DNA of 64,000 nt, from contig NZ_CP068439.1 in NCBI RefSeq assembly GCF_016757735.1, forward strand, positions 1,674,001-1,738,000. The letters run 5' to 3'. The position numbers and the translations under genes are program-made. This document shows positions 1 to 9,524 of this stretch, piece after piece; within the stretch, counting starts at the first letter, position 1, and each line of letters opens with the position of its first letter. The notes below the pieces were generated by a model. It saw nothing but the letters and a program-made list of their open reading frames with translations. It searched no databases and had not been told where the DNA came from. This DNA comes from Aequorivita iocasae (lineage in GTDB: Bacteria > Bacteroidota > Bacteroidia > Flavobacteriales > Flavobacteriaceae).

Positions 1-160
1 CCAACCCATTGGCAATTGCCACGAGTATGTTATTTTCGGAAGCTTGGGTTTTTTTGTTTTCGTTCCAATTGTTTAATGCGAAGGCTGATATTACGGCCGT
101 GAAAATCAGGGAAAATTCAAATAGATATTTTTTCCAATTTGTAAGATTAATTCTTTTCAT
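1..160 (-). CDS. N-terminal part of DUF6090-like membrane protein (cut by window edge)
   Basis: Reading leftward from the ATG at 160-158, the frame stays open to the window edge (53 codons). The peptide begins MKRINLTNWKKYLFEFSLIF, followed by one hydrophobic helix and then ALNNWNENKK. A short basic start, a single membrane segment and an 'xxNNWNExxK' stretch are typical of the small DUF6090-type proteins of Flavobacteria, whose function is unknown. This is family resemblance from memory; the C-terminus is outside the window. No promoter was recognised upstream. Confidence 0.6.
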   Translation of the reverse strand, partial: MKRINLTNWKKYLFEFSLIFTAVISAFALNNWNENKKTQASENNILVAIANGL

Positions 161-558
161 ATTCCATTATGATAATGCAATATCTAAATAAGAGATCAGG
201 ATTAGTAAACAAGATTTAAATTGGTAATTGACCATAAATTTATAAAAAATTATCGTTTGATTTGCCATAAAAAAATATATGCCATCTTCTGGGTTATTAA
301 TTGTTGGGAGTATTGAATTGCAATTTAGAAATAAACAGTTGAAATTATTTTGATTGTGCTTAGATTATCCGCCGTGTTTTAATCGCGCAAGATGCTGTCT
401 GACTTTTTTATTTTGTGGGTCAATGGTAATAAGCTTATTATAACTTTCTGCGGATATTTAAAGTATTGCAGATTTTATTTTCCATAATTAAAAAAAATAG
501 TTTGGTGATAGTGTTACTGCTCTGGGTCATAATATTTACTTCTTCAGGTATAGAATTA
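161..558. other. gene-free AT-rich stretch
   Basis: About 400 bases separate the truncated gene at the left edge from the DUF5916 gene. I see no plausible open frame, RNA fold or repeat here. It should hold the promoter of the minus-strand gene starting at 160 and the 3' end of the DUF5916 transcript, but no clear TAnnTTTG box or hairpin stands out. Confidence 0.5.
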
Positions 559-3009
559 TTAAATACTTTTCAATTTGTTATAATCCAAGAAGTAAACTAA
601 CCGAACAGAAACAGTATGTTTAAAGGCTTGATTAAATAGATATTCTGTGCTGTTTAAGAAGGAGCTATCTTTTTGGGTGTCCAAGATAGAGACTGCGTTT
701 CGATAGAGAATACTTAACTCACTGGCAGGGGCAAAGCGCCAATTATAGTGTAAGTCCAAGTTCCAAATGTTAAAGCGGGCATTGGGGTTATTTTCTTCGT
801 TAACTTTATAATCATATGGCGTTAAAGAGCCATTCATTTTTAAGCTGCTGAATTGGTTTTCCGCAAACTGTGCTACTGTCCAAAAATTTCTAAAGCTTAG
901 GGAAACTGCCTGCGCTATGGAAAAATTGTAAATTGCTTGAAAGGAGTTTTCCAAGCTTATTCTATCCCGATTTCCAAATATTATATGTTCGTTGAAATGT
1001 GCTGCATAAGTCTTTCGGTTCATTTCCTTTTCAAATTTAAAGGCATATTGCACAGAAATTTGATCTGTAAACCGGAAGGTGGGATTGGTTGTGAATGTAA
1101 ATTTTTTAAAGTCTGAGTTTATAAATTGACTTATCAAAAAACGGGAATCTAAGACAAAACGCTTTCTGTTGTCGGTAGAAATCCACACATCGCCTATAAA
1201 ATTTTCGTTATACTGAACAAAACGATCGATGGTTCGAGCCTCGAAGAAATCGCGATATTTCGTATTAAAATCCAAAAAACCTCCAAAGGAAAAGCGTTGT
1301 GTGGTTACCGCACTAAATTTGGTGCCAAAGCCTGTGCGCACAAAGGAACTGGGCCGGTACCTTCTTTGATGATTGCCATAGAATTCAATCTTATATTGGT
1401 TGAGCCTTCCCTGGGGCTCAAAAATTTGATAGGAAGTATTCCAAAAGAAGTTGTTATAATTATTTGTGAAGTTTACCCCTAAATCATTAATGTCGAACTT
1501 TCTGTCGGCAAATTCATGCGCTAGGCCATATCGAAATTTACCTTTGCTTCTCTGGATTGAGAGTTGAGAGGCGAAGCCCAATTGATTTCCTGAAGTCGTA
1601 TGCAAATTACTGAATTTTGCCTCTCCTGCAATATTGAAGGCGCTACCCTTTGTGTAGAGATCGAAAAGACCCGCACTAACATTGGCATCCTTAAAATATC
1701 CATCGCGCAATACATTTGTATTGATTAAAGAAATGGAGGATTTATTTTTGAACTGTTGGTCCAAAACAAGAATGTTATAATTAGTGAGTGGGCTGGTTAT
1801 CCTTTCCCGAATTTGGCCGGTTTCAAAATTTTGGTATCTTGCTTTCGCTACAGCCGTAATCGCATTGAAAAAACCTAAGCCTAAGCCTGAACTGGAGCGA
1901 CCCGATATTTTAAATGCATTTAGTAGTGTGGTTTCTTCTGGATTTTCGAGTAGCTTTTCGCTTCTGTCCGTTTCCTCAATGGCGGTATTAAATTCGAGGG
2001 GAGCAGCGCCTATTCTACGTGAATAAAACAGATTTCCTTTGTTGAAGAGTTCAGTGCCTTCGGTAAAGAAGGCTCTTTTTTCTCCGAAAGTTTGTTCAAA
2101 GGGACCAAGATTTAATTCAATATTATCGTAAGCCGTTTGTCCGAAATCGGGTATTAAGGTTAGGTCTAGCGTAAATGCATCTGTAATGCCGTACTTTATA
2201 TCCATTCCTGCATTGAAAAATCCGTTAAAGGTATTTTTATAATAATCTGTACCTCCAGAAATAAAAGGATAAAAGCCCAAGCGAAATGGGGGATTTATGT
2301 TTCTGATATTTCTAAGCAACCCATTATAATGAGGAATAATGCCAACGGATTTATCTACGGGGCTCCACATATAGGTTTCATTGAGGGAAGAAATTACACG
2401 TCCCAACTGAATACTCCAGATTTGCTCGTTTGCTTTTGGGAATCGAAGCGAAGCAAAAGGTATTTTGATTTCGGCATACCATCCTTGGTTATCAATACTG
2501 ACAGCAGCATCCCAAATAACATTATATTCATAATCTTGATTATTGGCTTTCATTCGTGCATCTGCCATCCCTCCGGCTGTGGTAACTACAAATCTGGTCT
2601 GGTTCTCACCGTCGTTATAGGTATTAATGTCCAAAACAATATAATCAGTCTGAGGTACATTATCTCGCTGGGTATATTCCTTTCGAATGGAATTTCCCAA
2701 GGGATCATACATATATGCCGCCATATAAATGGCCTCATCGGTATATGCAATTTTAAATTTAGTGCTATGGGTATCTCTTTCGGAATCACCATTTCTTGGT
2801 GCGAGCATAGCGAAGTTTTCGCCAACGGGAATTTTCTTCCAAATTGAGTCATTCAGAACTCCATCTATTTCAGGTTCTCTTTCAATTTTGGTAGCATTGT
2901 AACTTTTTTTCAAGCTATCTATTTGCGGAATCTGGCCCCGAACAGTTAGGGTAATAAGGAATGTCCAAAAATACCAGTAGACAATACTAATTTTTCGTTT
3001 GCTCATCAC
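559..3009 (-). CDS. DUF5916 domain protein with N-terminal CBM9-like domain
   Basis: This 816-residue protein is probably an outer-membrane or periplasmic barrel protein. Residues about 1-25 form a signal peptide ending near VRGQ. Residues about 40-230 look like the carbohydrate-binding family-9-like domain that precedes DUF5916 ('EIDGVLNDSIWKK', 'DYIVLDINTYNDGENQTRF'). The rest is rich in alternating aromatic and polar strands, as in a TonB-family-like beta-barrel, with 'FGEKRAFFTEGTELF' being characteristic of DUF5916. Flavobacterial DUF5916 proteins are common and have no firmly assigned substrate. The gene stands alone: the next gene on the same strand is 105 bases upstream, with a hairpin between them. 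The start at 3009 puts the signal peptide at the N-terminus. Confidence 0.85.
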   Translation of the reverse strand: MMSKRKISIVYWYFWTFLITLTVRGQIPQIDSLKKSYNATKIEREPEIDGVLNDSIWKKIPVGENFAMLAPRNGDSERDTHSTKFKIAYTDEAIYMAAYMYDPLGNSIRKEYTQRDNVPQTDYIVLDINTYNDGENQTRFVVTTAGGMADARMKANNQDYEYNVIWDAAVSIDNQGWYAEIKIPFASLRFPKANEQIWSIQLGRVISSLNETYMWSPVDKSVGIIPHYNGLLRNIRNINPPFRLGFYPFISGGTDYYKNTFNGFFNAGMDIKYGITDAFTLDLTLIPDFGQTAYDNIELNLGPFEQTFGEKRAFFTEGTELFNKGNLFYSRRIGAAPLEFNTAIEETDRSEKLLENPEETTLLNAFKISGRSSSGLGLGFFNAITAVAKARYQNFETGQIRERITSPLTNYNILVLDQQFKNKSSISLINTNVLRDGYFKDANVSAGLFDLYTKGSAFNIAGEAKFSNLHTTSGNQLGFASQLSIQRSKGKFRYGLAHEFADRKFDINDLGVNFTNNYNNFFWNTSYQIFEPQGRLNQYKIEFYGNHQRRYRPSSFVRTGFGTKFSAVTTQRFSFGGFLDFNTKYRDFFEARTIDRFVQYNENFIGDVWISTDNRKRFVLDSRFLISQFINSDFKKFTFTTNPTFRFTDQISVQYAFKFEKEMNRKTYAAHFNEHIIFGNRDRISLENSFQAIYNFSIAQAVSLSFRNFWTVAQFAENQFSSLKMNGSLTPYDYKVNEENNPNARFNIWNLDLHYNWRFAPASELSILYRNAVSILDTQKDSSFLNSTEYLFNQAFKHTVSVRLVYFLDYNKLKSI

Positions 3010-3040
3010 TTATTTTTTTTAGAGGGTATACCACAAGAGA

Positions 3041-3070
3041 GAAAATACAGGGCTGTAAGAACAGCCCTGT
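3041..3070 (-). terminator. hairpin terminator after the M61 peptidase gene
   Basis: A perfect 10-bp inverted repeat (ACAGGGCTGT, 3047-3056; ACAGCCCTGT, 3061-3070) encloses a 4-base loop. On the minus strand the stem is followed by a short U-rich stretch (TATTTTC). It lies 44 bases past the stop of the M61 gene, so it probably ends that transcript and separates it from the DUF5916 gene. Confidence 0.6.
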
Positions 3071-3113
3071 GAAAGAGAGGCAGGTACTGCGCAACAATCA
3101 AACTATGAAAAAA

Positions 3114-4979
3114 CTACCCTTTTAACCAAGATTTGCGCAATTGTGCCACCTTCCCATTTTCTGTAGCTTCAGATTTTACTATTTCCCATTCAGATACCGA
3201 GGGAGTATTTGTTTTACCTTTAAGTACTATTTCCTTTTCATCTCTTTTTATAAGGAATGTAACATCCATTCCCGGTTTCCATTGGCGAGTGGCCACTATA
3301 GGCTCCCGAAAATTTGTAATAGTGATTGGGGTTTCATTTATGCCCACCAAGATGTCTCCACTTTTAACTCCCATCTGCTCCAAGAAGCTGTTGAACTTAA
3401 TTCTCTTGCGGAAGTAAATAGTTCCATTATCAGTATCTATATCCACATAGGGCACTTTCTCTTTAAAGAGATAGTCTGTTTTGATGGATTTTTCTCGGGC
3501 GGTCAAACCGACTTTTTCAAGAAATTCTGCATATGGAATAGGGGTTTCTCCATATACATATGTATTAAAAAACTTTTCGATATCAGGGTGTGTCAGCTTA
3601 CCTATTTCCTTTACGATCTTGTTGTCATCAAAGGGTCTATCTTTACCATATTTTTTGCTTAATTCTTGCATTAAATCTAGAATACCTCGTTCGCCGTTGC
3701 TCAATTCCCGAAGTTGTATATCCAAACACATAGCTATAAGGGCTCCTTTTTGATAGACATTGTAAAAACTATTTTTATGGGTCTCGGTAAGTATATACTC
3801 ACTCATTACGGTAAATGGCACTGTGTCGTCAAATTGTTTTGAAGTATTAATCTTATCGGCCATTCGCTCATAAAACTCAGTTTCATCACACAAACCTTGA
3901 TTTACTTGAAAGAGTTGGGCGAAATATTCTGTAACTCCTTCATACATCCACAAGTGTTTTGACATTTTTGGGTTGTTAAAATCAAAATAGTGGATCTCTT
4001 CAGAATGTACGTTTAATGGAGTTAGGATATGGAAAAACTCATGGGATACCACATCAACGATGGATTGCTCCAGTGTTTCTAACTTAACGTCTTCAGAAAA
4101 AACCACTACAGTAGAGTTGTTGTGCTCTAGCGCTCCTGAACCACGGGCATCTAATTTTGAGGGATCTGACAGATATAGCAAAATTGCGTATTTATTGGTA
4201 TTATCTATGTTGCCCAAAAAATTCTTTTGCGCGGTCATGGTCTTAACCAGGGCGGGCTTAATATCTTGTGCTTTGTATTTTCCAGTGGCCGAATAGAGCC
4301 CGAGAATGATTTCCATATTTCCGGTACGGAAGGAAAGGGTATCGGGAGCGGCATACATTATTGGGTTGTCAGTCAATTCAAAATAGCGATCTATTTTAAA
4401 TAGGTCGTTAGAAGAAGCAAAATCATTTTTTTCAGAAATAAAGGGAAGGGCAGTAGTAGGATAGAAGGTAGCTGGTCTTTTTATTTCCAACTGATAAGGA
4501 ACATTTTCCATACCTTCTATATATCCTACAAAGGCGTATAGGTTAAGCATGAAATTTCTACCGGTTTCAATATTGGTACCAGCAGGGGAAAAAACACCAC
4601 CTTCTTTTTCAATATCATAAGTATCGTTTACCTCATAATTTACTTGTGCCAATTGACTTACAGCGGAAATTTCCCAGCGATTTTGATCCAACTGTTTCAC
4701 GGCAATTGCCTCACCATCTTTGTCTGTAGCTTTAAAATTTTCAATGAATTGGCCATAGTTATTTGTAGAATAGGTGCCAGGTACGGTTTTAGGAATACAA
4801 AAAATGGTGTTTTTTTTATGGATTTTTGGAAATGTTAGAGTGACCTTTACTTTATCATTGGTCAGTTCCACTAAGTTAAGAGTTGCAGAAATACCTGAAA
4901 ATTTATCAGTTTTAATTTGGTGTCCTTTACAACCTAGAAAAGCTATAATCGTGATTAATATATATAGTTTCGTTTTCAT
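3114..4979 (-). CDS. M61 family metallopeptidase (PDZ-containing lipoprotein)
   Basis: A zinc peptidase of the glycyl-aminopeptidase (M61) family, 621 residues. The N-terminus is a lipoprotein signal with lipobox FLGC (Cys17), so the protein is probably anchored in the envelope. The M61 N-terminal beta domain occupies about residues 25-210. The catalytic core holds the zinc motif HEFFH at about 313-317, with the third ligand expected in the 'MYEGVTEYFA' stretch. Near the C-terminus (about 520-590) is a PDZ-like domain ('GVKSGDILVGINETPI'). Domain order and length fit the family. It belongs to a minus-strand run with a serine hydrolase and a C45-type enzyme, which suggests envelope peptide turnover. 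The 27-base gap to the upstream serine hydrolase gene allows cotranscription. Confidence 0.88.
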   Translation of the reverse strand: MKTKLYILITIIAFLGCKGHQIKTDKFSGISATLNLVELTNDKVKVTLTFPKIHKKNTIFCIPKTVPGTYSTNNYGQFIENFKATDKDGEAIAVKQLDQNRWEISAVSQLAQVNYEVNDTYDIEKEGGVFSPAGTNIETGRNFMLNLYAFVGYIEGMENVPYQLEIKRPATFYPTTALPFISEKNDFASSNDLFKIDRYFELTDNPIMYAAPDTLSFRTGNMEIILGLYSATGKYKAQDIKPALVKTMTAQKNFLGNIDNTNKYAILLYLSDPSKLDARGSGALEHNNSTVVVFSEDVKLETLEQSIVDVVSHEFFHILTPLNVHSEEIHYFDFNNPKMSKHLWMYEGVTEYFAQLFQVNQGLCDETEFYERMADKINTSKQFDDTVPFTVMSEYILTETHKNSFYNVYQKGALIAMCLDIQLRELSNGERGILDLMQELSKKYGKDRPFDDNKIVKEIGKLTHPDIEKFFNTYVYGETPIPYAEFLEKVGLTAREKSIKTDYLFKEKVPYVDIDTDNGTIYFRKRIKFNSFLEQMGVKSGDILVGINETPITITNFREPIVATRQWKPGMDVTFLIKRDEKEIVLKGKTNTPSVSEWEIVKSEATENGKVAQLRKSWLKG

Positions 4980-5006
4980 AATTGCTTATTATTAGTTTAA
5001 TAATCG

Positions 5007-6173
5007 TTATTCTTGAATGTGGTTTGCCACCAGTTCCACAATAGTTAAAATATAGTCGTAGGGGGACATTTTTAATTGAGATAGGTCATCGGTATTGAAT
5101 TGAATCGCAATTGCAATATCCTTTTTAGGGAAGTAAACCGCATCTGTTAAATACCCAGGAAACCAACCGCTATGGCCGTAGCTATCACCGTACTGCGTAG
5201 AAGGCCTAATCTGTATGCCGAGGCCATAACTGTGATCTTTGCCAGTTTTTGCAGGGACTTTAGTTCGCATTTCCGCCCGCATTGCCTCCCCTATTTTCCT
5301 AGAATTGTAAAGCTGTTTTGTCCAAGTGGCCAAATCTTTTACATTCGAAATAAAACCTCCCCCCATCCATTCAAATTGTGGGTTAAAAACAAGTAGCCCT
5401 TCCTTTACCATTTCCCCTTCAAAGGGAAACGGACTCCCCTTTCGGCTGTACCCTGTGGCGAGCTTACTCAAATATTGCGAGGTTGAAGGTTCGGTGAAAA
5501 CCATTTTATTAGGTTTCAACAGGTGTTTTTCCACCAGGCTATACATGGTCTTGCCGCTTATCTTTTCCAAGATGTATCCCAAAAGGATAAAATTGGTATC
5601 GGCATAACCCCAGTCAGTGCCAGCGGGAAACAGTGGGGCTCTATCAAAAACATATTCCAATGTTTCAAGAGGTTCAAAACTGCGAGAAGGATTTTCTTTT
5701 ACCAACTCCATAAAATTGCCCAATCCGTAATATTCTTCTATGCCCGAAGTATGATTCATTAACATCCTCATGGTAATGGTGTGGGCATTTGGAAGTCGGT
5801 AGAACCAAGGTTCATCCTTGAGAAATTTTTCAATTTTGTCGTCTAAATCATAGTATTCCTGGGAAGCAAGAATCAAAGCTGCAGCAATAAATAGAGTTTT
5901 GCCATTACTGCCTGATAGCATTCTATGGGTAGGTTCCATTGGCTTTAATGTTAATGAATCTGCAAGACCAGTGGCTAAGGTAAGTTGCTGTTTAGAGGGA
6001 AGAATTACCGAAAGCGTGAGGCCTGGCAAACCGTTTATTTGTTGTAGCGAATCAATTAAAACTTGCAAGTCTAGTTTTAACTTTGCCAGCTTCTGTGCGT
6101 TTTGGGCATGGGTGTCAGTTACCAATAAACAAACTAGAAAAGTCAGGGCAATGGAGGTAGTTTTGGTTCTCAT
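5007..6173 (-). CDS. serine hydrolase, class C beta-lactamase-like
   Basis: A 388-residue exported serine hydrolase of the beta-lactamase/transpeptidase-like (AmpC, family S12) group. The signal peptide ends near THAQ (residue 24). The nucleophile motif SxxK is S89-N-G-K92. The second motif appears as Tyr-Ala-Asp ('GYADTNFILLG') where Tyr-Ser-Asn is usual, and the third is H-S-G ('GHSGWFPGY'). Such proteins act as D-aminopeptidases, esterases or D,D-peptidases, and the substrate cannot be told from sequence. It lies 27 bases upstream of the M61 peptidase gene on the same strand, so the two may be cotranscribed. The start was chosen because it gives a normal signal peptide. Confidence 0.85.
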   Translation of the reverse strand: MRTKTTSIALTFLVCLLVTDTHAQNAQKLAKLKLDLQVLIDSLQQINGLPGLTLSVILPSKQQLTLATGLADSLTLKPMEPTHRMLSGSNGKTLFIAAALILASQEYYDLDDKIEKFLKDEPWFYRLPNAHTITMRMLMNHTSGIEEYYGLGNFMELVKENPSRSFEPLETLEYVFDRAPLFPAGTDWGYADTNFILLGYILEKISGKTMYSLVEKHLLKPNKMVFTEPSTSQYLSKLATGYSRKGSPFPFEGEMVKEGLLVFNPQFEWMGGGFISNVKDLATWTKQLYNSRKIGEAMRAEMRTKVPAKTGKDHSYGLGIQIRPSTQYGDSYGHSGWFPGYLTDAVYFPKKDIAIAIQFNTDDLSQLKMSPYDYILTIVELVANHIQE

Positions 6174-6278
6174 AATATTGTATATGTTATTAATGCTTTT
6201 ATTTGTAAAATTTATGGAGTTTAGAAAATAGACAGACTATGCTGGTTAAAGTCAGGTAGTTGGTTAGTATTATATGGG

Positions 6279-7475
6279 TCACCTCACATTTTCCAAAAAA
6301 TATTTTTTATAGGTATTGGTGTCGGGTGGTCCCATTGTAATTTCGGCCATAGGCCTGTTGCCTAAGCTAAAAATTACCGAACTAAACGTAAATGCCACAC
6401 CTTCTTCTCTATAACTAACACAAATTGGAGACTGAGAATTTTCTTTGGAACTGAGGATCTGCTTAATATTCCCAGCGTTTAGTGTTAGCGCCTGGGCGGC
6501 CAATTGCCGCTCCACACTTGAGAATCTGGTCTGGCTATTGGTCTGCTTCCCTTGCCCAGATAAAATTCTTTTGTGATATTCTTCCATCCAAGGCTTTACA
6601 TCATGGTTGGTCAGGGAATGATTTGTATGATAAACCACATTGTTATCGCGGGGGTTAAATTGTACCACTTGATTTGCCGAAGCCTCAAAGGTGTAAACCT
6701 TATCTGGGGTACCTATTAAATAATTTTGACCTGTAGCATGTTTAACCTTCTGCACAAAATATAGGGCTTCATGGGGTGCCTTTTGCTGAAGAATACCTCT
6801 GGTAACAAAGGTTACAGGCAAACCTGTGATTGAATTATTCAAATCAGTAAGGGCATTAATGACTACTGCAACATTCTTGTTATTCATGCCTGCAAACCCT
6901 ATAAAGCCAGCACAGCTCATAATAAATTGTTCGGGTGTTGCTTTTTCTTCTTTAATATGCAATAACACCTGATAGCCATTCATAAAGTTGTCAATATCGA
7001 TGTTTTGGGCTACGAGGGTAGGGGTATTTCCATTACCTGCTATTCCAATTGCAGTACAATGGTCTTTATCTATGGAATTATGCTGAAGCCTATCTAAATA
7101 GCCCCAATATTCATCAATTAATTGAAAAGCAAACACATCGTTTATTGATTGTCCAGAACCCGCTGCCAGTCCTTCCACCTCTTCCCAAATTTCGGGAGTG
7201 TATTTTTTTATGGCCTGGCGATAATTTGAGGTTTTCAAAAAATGGGATATAATTGAATCTGGGTCGTGTTTTGTTTCCTTTTCAATGTTCTGTTTCCATT
7301 TTATATAAACTTGTTTAATTTGCTCTTTTAGCTTTTGACCGTGAGCTACCCCTCTCTCATAAGGAGTCCCGGACAAAGTAATTACAGGCAAACTATCTAT
7401 TGGGGCTGCAATAGCCTTAACCTTGCCGATTAAAGTAAGGATAACCATTAAGAGATAAAAAGTGAATCTTACCAT
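6279..7475 (-). CDS. C45-family (acyl-CoA:6-APA acyltransferase-like) Ntn hydrolase
   Basis: A 398-residue protein of the C45 / linear amide C-N hydrolase type, which cleaves or transfers acyl groups on small amides and matures by self-cleavage. Residues 1-23 form a signal peptide. The family N-terminal motif 'GTPYERGVAHGQKL' is at about 36-49. The likely nucleophile exposed after self-processing is Cys140 in 'DHCTAIGIAG', followed by 'TLVAQNIDID'. Bacterial members are annotated as peptidases, but their substrates are mostly unknown. It is the first gene of a minus-strand run of three exported hydrolases (C45, serine hydrolase, M61), with a 105-base gap to the next. Confidence 0.8.
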   Translation of the reverse strand: MVRFTFYLLMVILTLIGKVKAIAAPIDSLPVITLSGTPYERGVAHGQKLKEQIKQVYIKWKQNIEKETKHDPDSIISHFLKTSNYRQAIKKYTPEIWEEVEGLAAGSGQSINDVFAFQLIDEYWGYLDRLQHNSIDKDHCTAIGIAGNGNTPTLVAQNIDIDNFMNGYQVLLHIKEEKATPEQFIMSCAGFIGFAGMNNKNVAVVINALTDLNNSITGLPVTFVTRGILQQKAPHEALYFVQKVKHATGQNYLIGTPDKVYTFEASANQVVQFNPRDNNVVYHTNHSLTNHDVKPWMEEYHKRILSGQGKQTNSQTRFSSVERQLAAQALTLNAGNIKQILSSKENSQSPICVSYREEGVAFTFSSVIFSLGNRPMAEITMGPPDTNTYKKYFLENVR

Positions 7476-7644
7476 TTTTCAAATATTTTGGATTAGGGTA
7501 CTGATTTGGTTTTTGATTATTGAATAAAATTATTTTAAATTGGATCCCCATTTAATGTATTTGTTCCGAAACCCTCTAAAAATGATTCAAACAACTAAAC
7601 CGATAATTACTAGTAATTAATTAGACAAAATTGTATTTACTTAA

Positions 7645-8403
7645 ATGAAAACTGTAATAGTTGACGATGAGATATTTGCGCGAAAACGCATATTAAATCT
7701 ATTAAAAGACATCGCGGAAATTGAAGTAGTGGCGGAATGTAACAATGGAAGTTCGGCAATAGAGACCATTAACAATCTACAGCCGGAACTGCTTTTTCTC
7801 GACATCAACATCCGGGATATGGACGGCTTTCAAGTATTGGAAAATATTGTATCGGATAAAAAGCCGTTGGTGATTTTTGTTACAGCACATGATGATTTTG
7901 CCTTAAAAGCCTTTGAATTTGACGCTTTCGATTACTTGGTGAAACCCTTTAAGGAAGATAGGTTTTACAGAACGGTGAAGAAGGTATTGGCCCAACAACA
8001 GCTGCCAACAACTTCCGATTTTGAGGCCGAACTGCGACGTATCGTGGAAACATATGGCAAACGTTCCAACCATTATCTTCAAAAATTGGCCATAAAACAG
8101 GGTAACAAAACAAGCCTGATTGCTACCAACACCATTAAGTATATTATTGCTTCGGGGGTTTATGCCGAAATTTTCACGCCAGAGGGCAAGTACCTGCACC
8201 GGGATTCGCTCAGCAATTTGGAAACACAGTTGGACCCCGAGCATTTTTTTCGCGTGCATCGTTCCTCCATAGTAAATCTGGAGGCCGTAAAGGAAATAGT
8301 GCACAGCGATTTTTCAGAGATTGATGTGCGCATGGAGGACAATAGGTTAATAAGCGTAAGCAAACCGCTAAAAAAGGAGTTGATGGCGAAATTGGGTATT
8401 TAG
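7645..8403 (+). CDS. LytTR-family response regulator
   Basis: A 252-residue response regulator. A receiver domain fills residues 1 to about 118, with acidic residues D7/D8, phospho-acceptor D53 ('LLFLDINI') and conserved K100 ('DYLVKPF'). A LytTR DNA-binding domain occupies about 145-250 ('FFRVHRSSIVNLEAVKEI' is the typical signature). Its stop codon is immediately followed by the ATG of the LytS-type kinase gene, so the two are cotranscribed and form a pair. Targets are unknown; the neighbouring exported hydrolases and the divergent C45 gene are candidates by position only. Confidence 0.92.
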   Translation: MKTVIVDDEIFARKRILNLLKDIAEIEVVAECNNGSSAIETINNLQPELLFLDINIRDMDGFQVLENIVSDKKPLVIFVTAHDDFALKAFEFDAFDYLVKPFKEDRFYRTVKKVLAQQQLPTTSDFEAELRRIVETYGKRSNHYLQKLAIKQGNKTSLIATNTIKYIIASGVYAEIFTPEGKYLHRDSLSNLETQLDPEHFFRVHRSSIVNLEAVKEIVHSDFSEIDVRMEDNRLISVSKPLKKELMAKLGI

Positions 8404-9498
8404 ATGAAATTACGAAATTATTTCAAAAAATATTTTGATGCCGAACTGGCCATCATTCTGGCCATTTTTTACCTTATTACAATTTGCCTTAATCTGATAA
8501 AAGTATTTTCCACGGCCTATCTTAAAGGTACGCCCATGTTGCAGGGAGAGAATTTTTTCTTTCAGATTTACGTTTTGGACGCCATTACCGTTGTAGGGAT
8601 TATGTTTATAATTGCGATGCACACCAAACGGTTGATCCTGAAGCGTACCTCCTGGCGTAAAATCTTATTGTTCCACTTTTTTTTAGCTTTAATACTTGGG
8701 GTGGTTATCCAATTTATAACCGATGTGTACCGTCTCCAGGTGGGTTTATTGAATGCATTTGATTTCAAAAAGAGCCTCAACGTTTTTTTAAGTGTAATCG
8801 ACATCAATTTCTTGGTATATTTTGCCATGCTTTTTATTATCTATACCTACTATTATTTCAGTATAATCCGGGCGAGTGAAAAACAACAGAGTCTTTTGGA
8901 AACGCAAGTGGTTACCGCACGTATGAATATGCTTACCTCCCAACTGCAGCCCCATTTTTTGTTTAACACCATTAACTGTATAATAGGGTTGATAGATGTG
9001 GATAAAAGAAAGGCGCAGGAAACCTTGGTAGATCTAAGCACATTTTTTAGGGAAGTTACAAAAAACAGCAATGTCCACTTTTTTACGGTAGCCAAGGAAA
9101 TGGAAATCTTAAGCCATTATCTTGGGATTTTAAAAGTGCGTTTTCCTGAGAATCTAACTATTGTGGAACATATTGATCCCGAACTTTTGGAGGAAATGAT
9201 TCCCGCGATGGTCCTTCAACCTCTGATCGAGAATTCCATAAACCACGGGTATGAAAACTCCACCCGCCCGTTGCTGATTGAAATAGCGATTTCAAAGGAA
9301 GGGGAATTTATTAATATAACGTTAAAAAACGACGGTCCTCCGATTACTGATTTTCAATCGGGCAAAAGTACAGGCGTAGGTATTTCAAATTTAAAATTGC
9401 GTTTAATTAATCTTTACGGGAATAGGGCTACCTTTACGCTAAGGAATAAGGCCGATGGATGTGGGGTAGAAAATATTCTAAAAATTCCGTTACGGTAG
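8404..9498 (+). CDS. LytS-type membrane sensor histidine kinase
   Basis: A 364-residue kinase directly abutting the LytTR regulator gene. About four membrane helices lie within residues 15-155, followed by a short linker. The His_kinase domain has its phospho-acceptor H184 in 'LQPHFLFNTINCI', and a HATPase region follows with the N-box 'PLIENSINHGYEN' and a GVGISNL glycine motif. There is no recognisable periplasmic sensor domain, so the signal is probably sensed in or at the membrane. This architecture is standard for the LytS/AlgZ-like kinases of Bacteroidota and is inferred to phosphorylate the preceding regulator. Confidence 0.92.
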   Translation: MKLRNYFKKYFDAELAIILAIFYLITICLNLIKVFSTAYLKGTPMLQGENFFFQIYVLDAITVVGIMFIIAMHTKRLILKRTSWRKILLFHFFLALILGVVIQFITDVYRLQVGLLNAFDFKKSLNVFLSVIDINFLVYFAMLFIIYTYYYFSIIRASEKQQSLLETQVVTARMNMLTSQLQPHFLFNTINCIIGLIDVDKRKAQETLVDLSTFFREVTKNSNVHFFTVAKEMEILSHYLGILKVRFPENLTIVEHIDPELLEEMIPAMVLQPLIENSINHGYENSTRPLLIEIAISKEGEFINITLKNDGPPITDFQSGKSTGVGISNLKLRLINLYGNRATFTLRNKADGCGVENILKIPLR

Positions 9499-9524
9499 AT
9501 TTTCTAAAGACTAGTTTTTTATAA

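Noticed and set aside
1220-1245. tRNA-like T-arm motif (GGTTCGAGCC)
   Set aside because: It lies inside the DUF5916 coding region and no cloverleaf can be formed around it.
2329-2847. 172-codon plus-strand frame inside the DUF5916 gene
   Set aside because: It is complementary to a well-conserved coding region and has no family resemblance.
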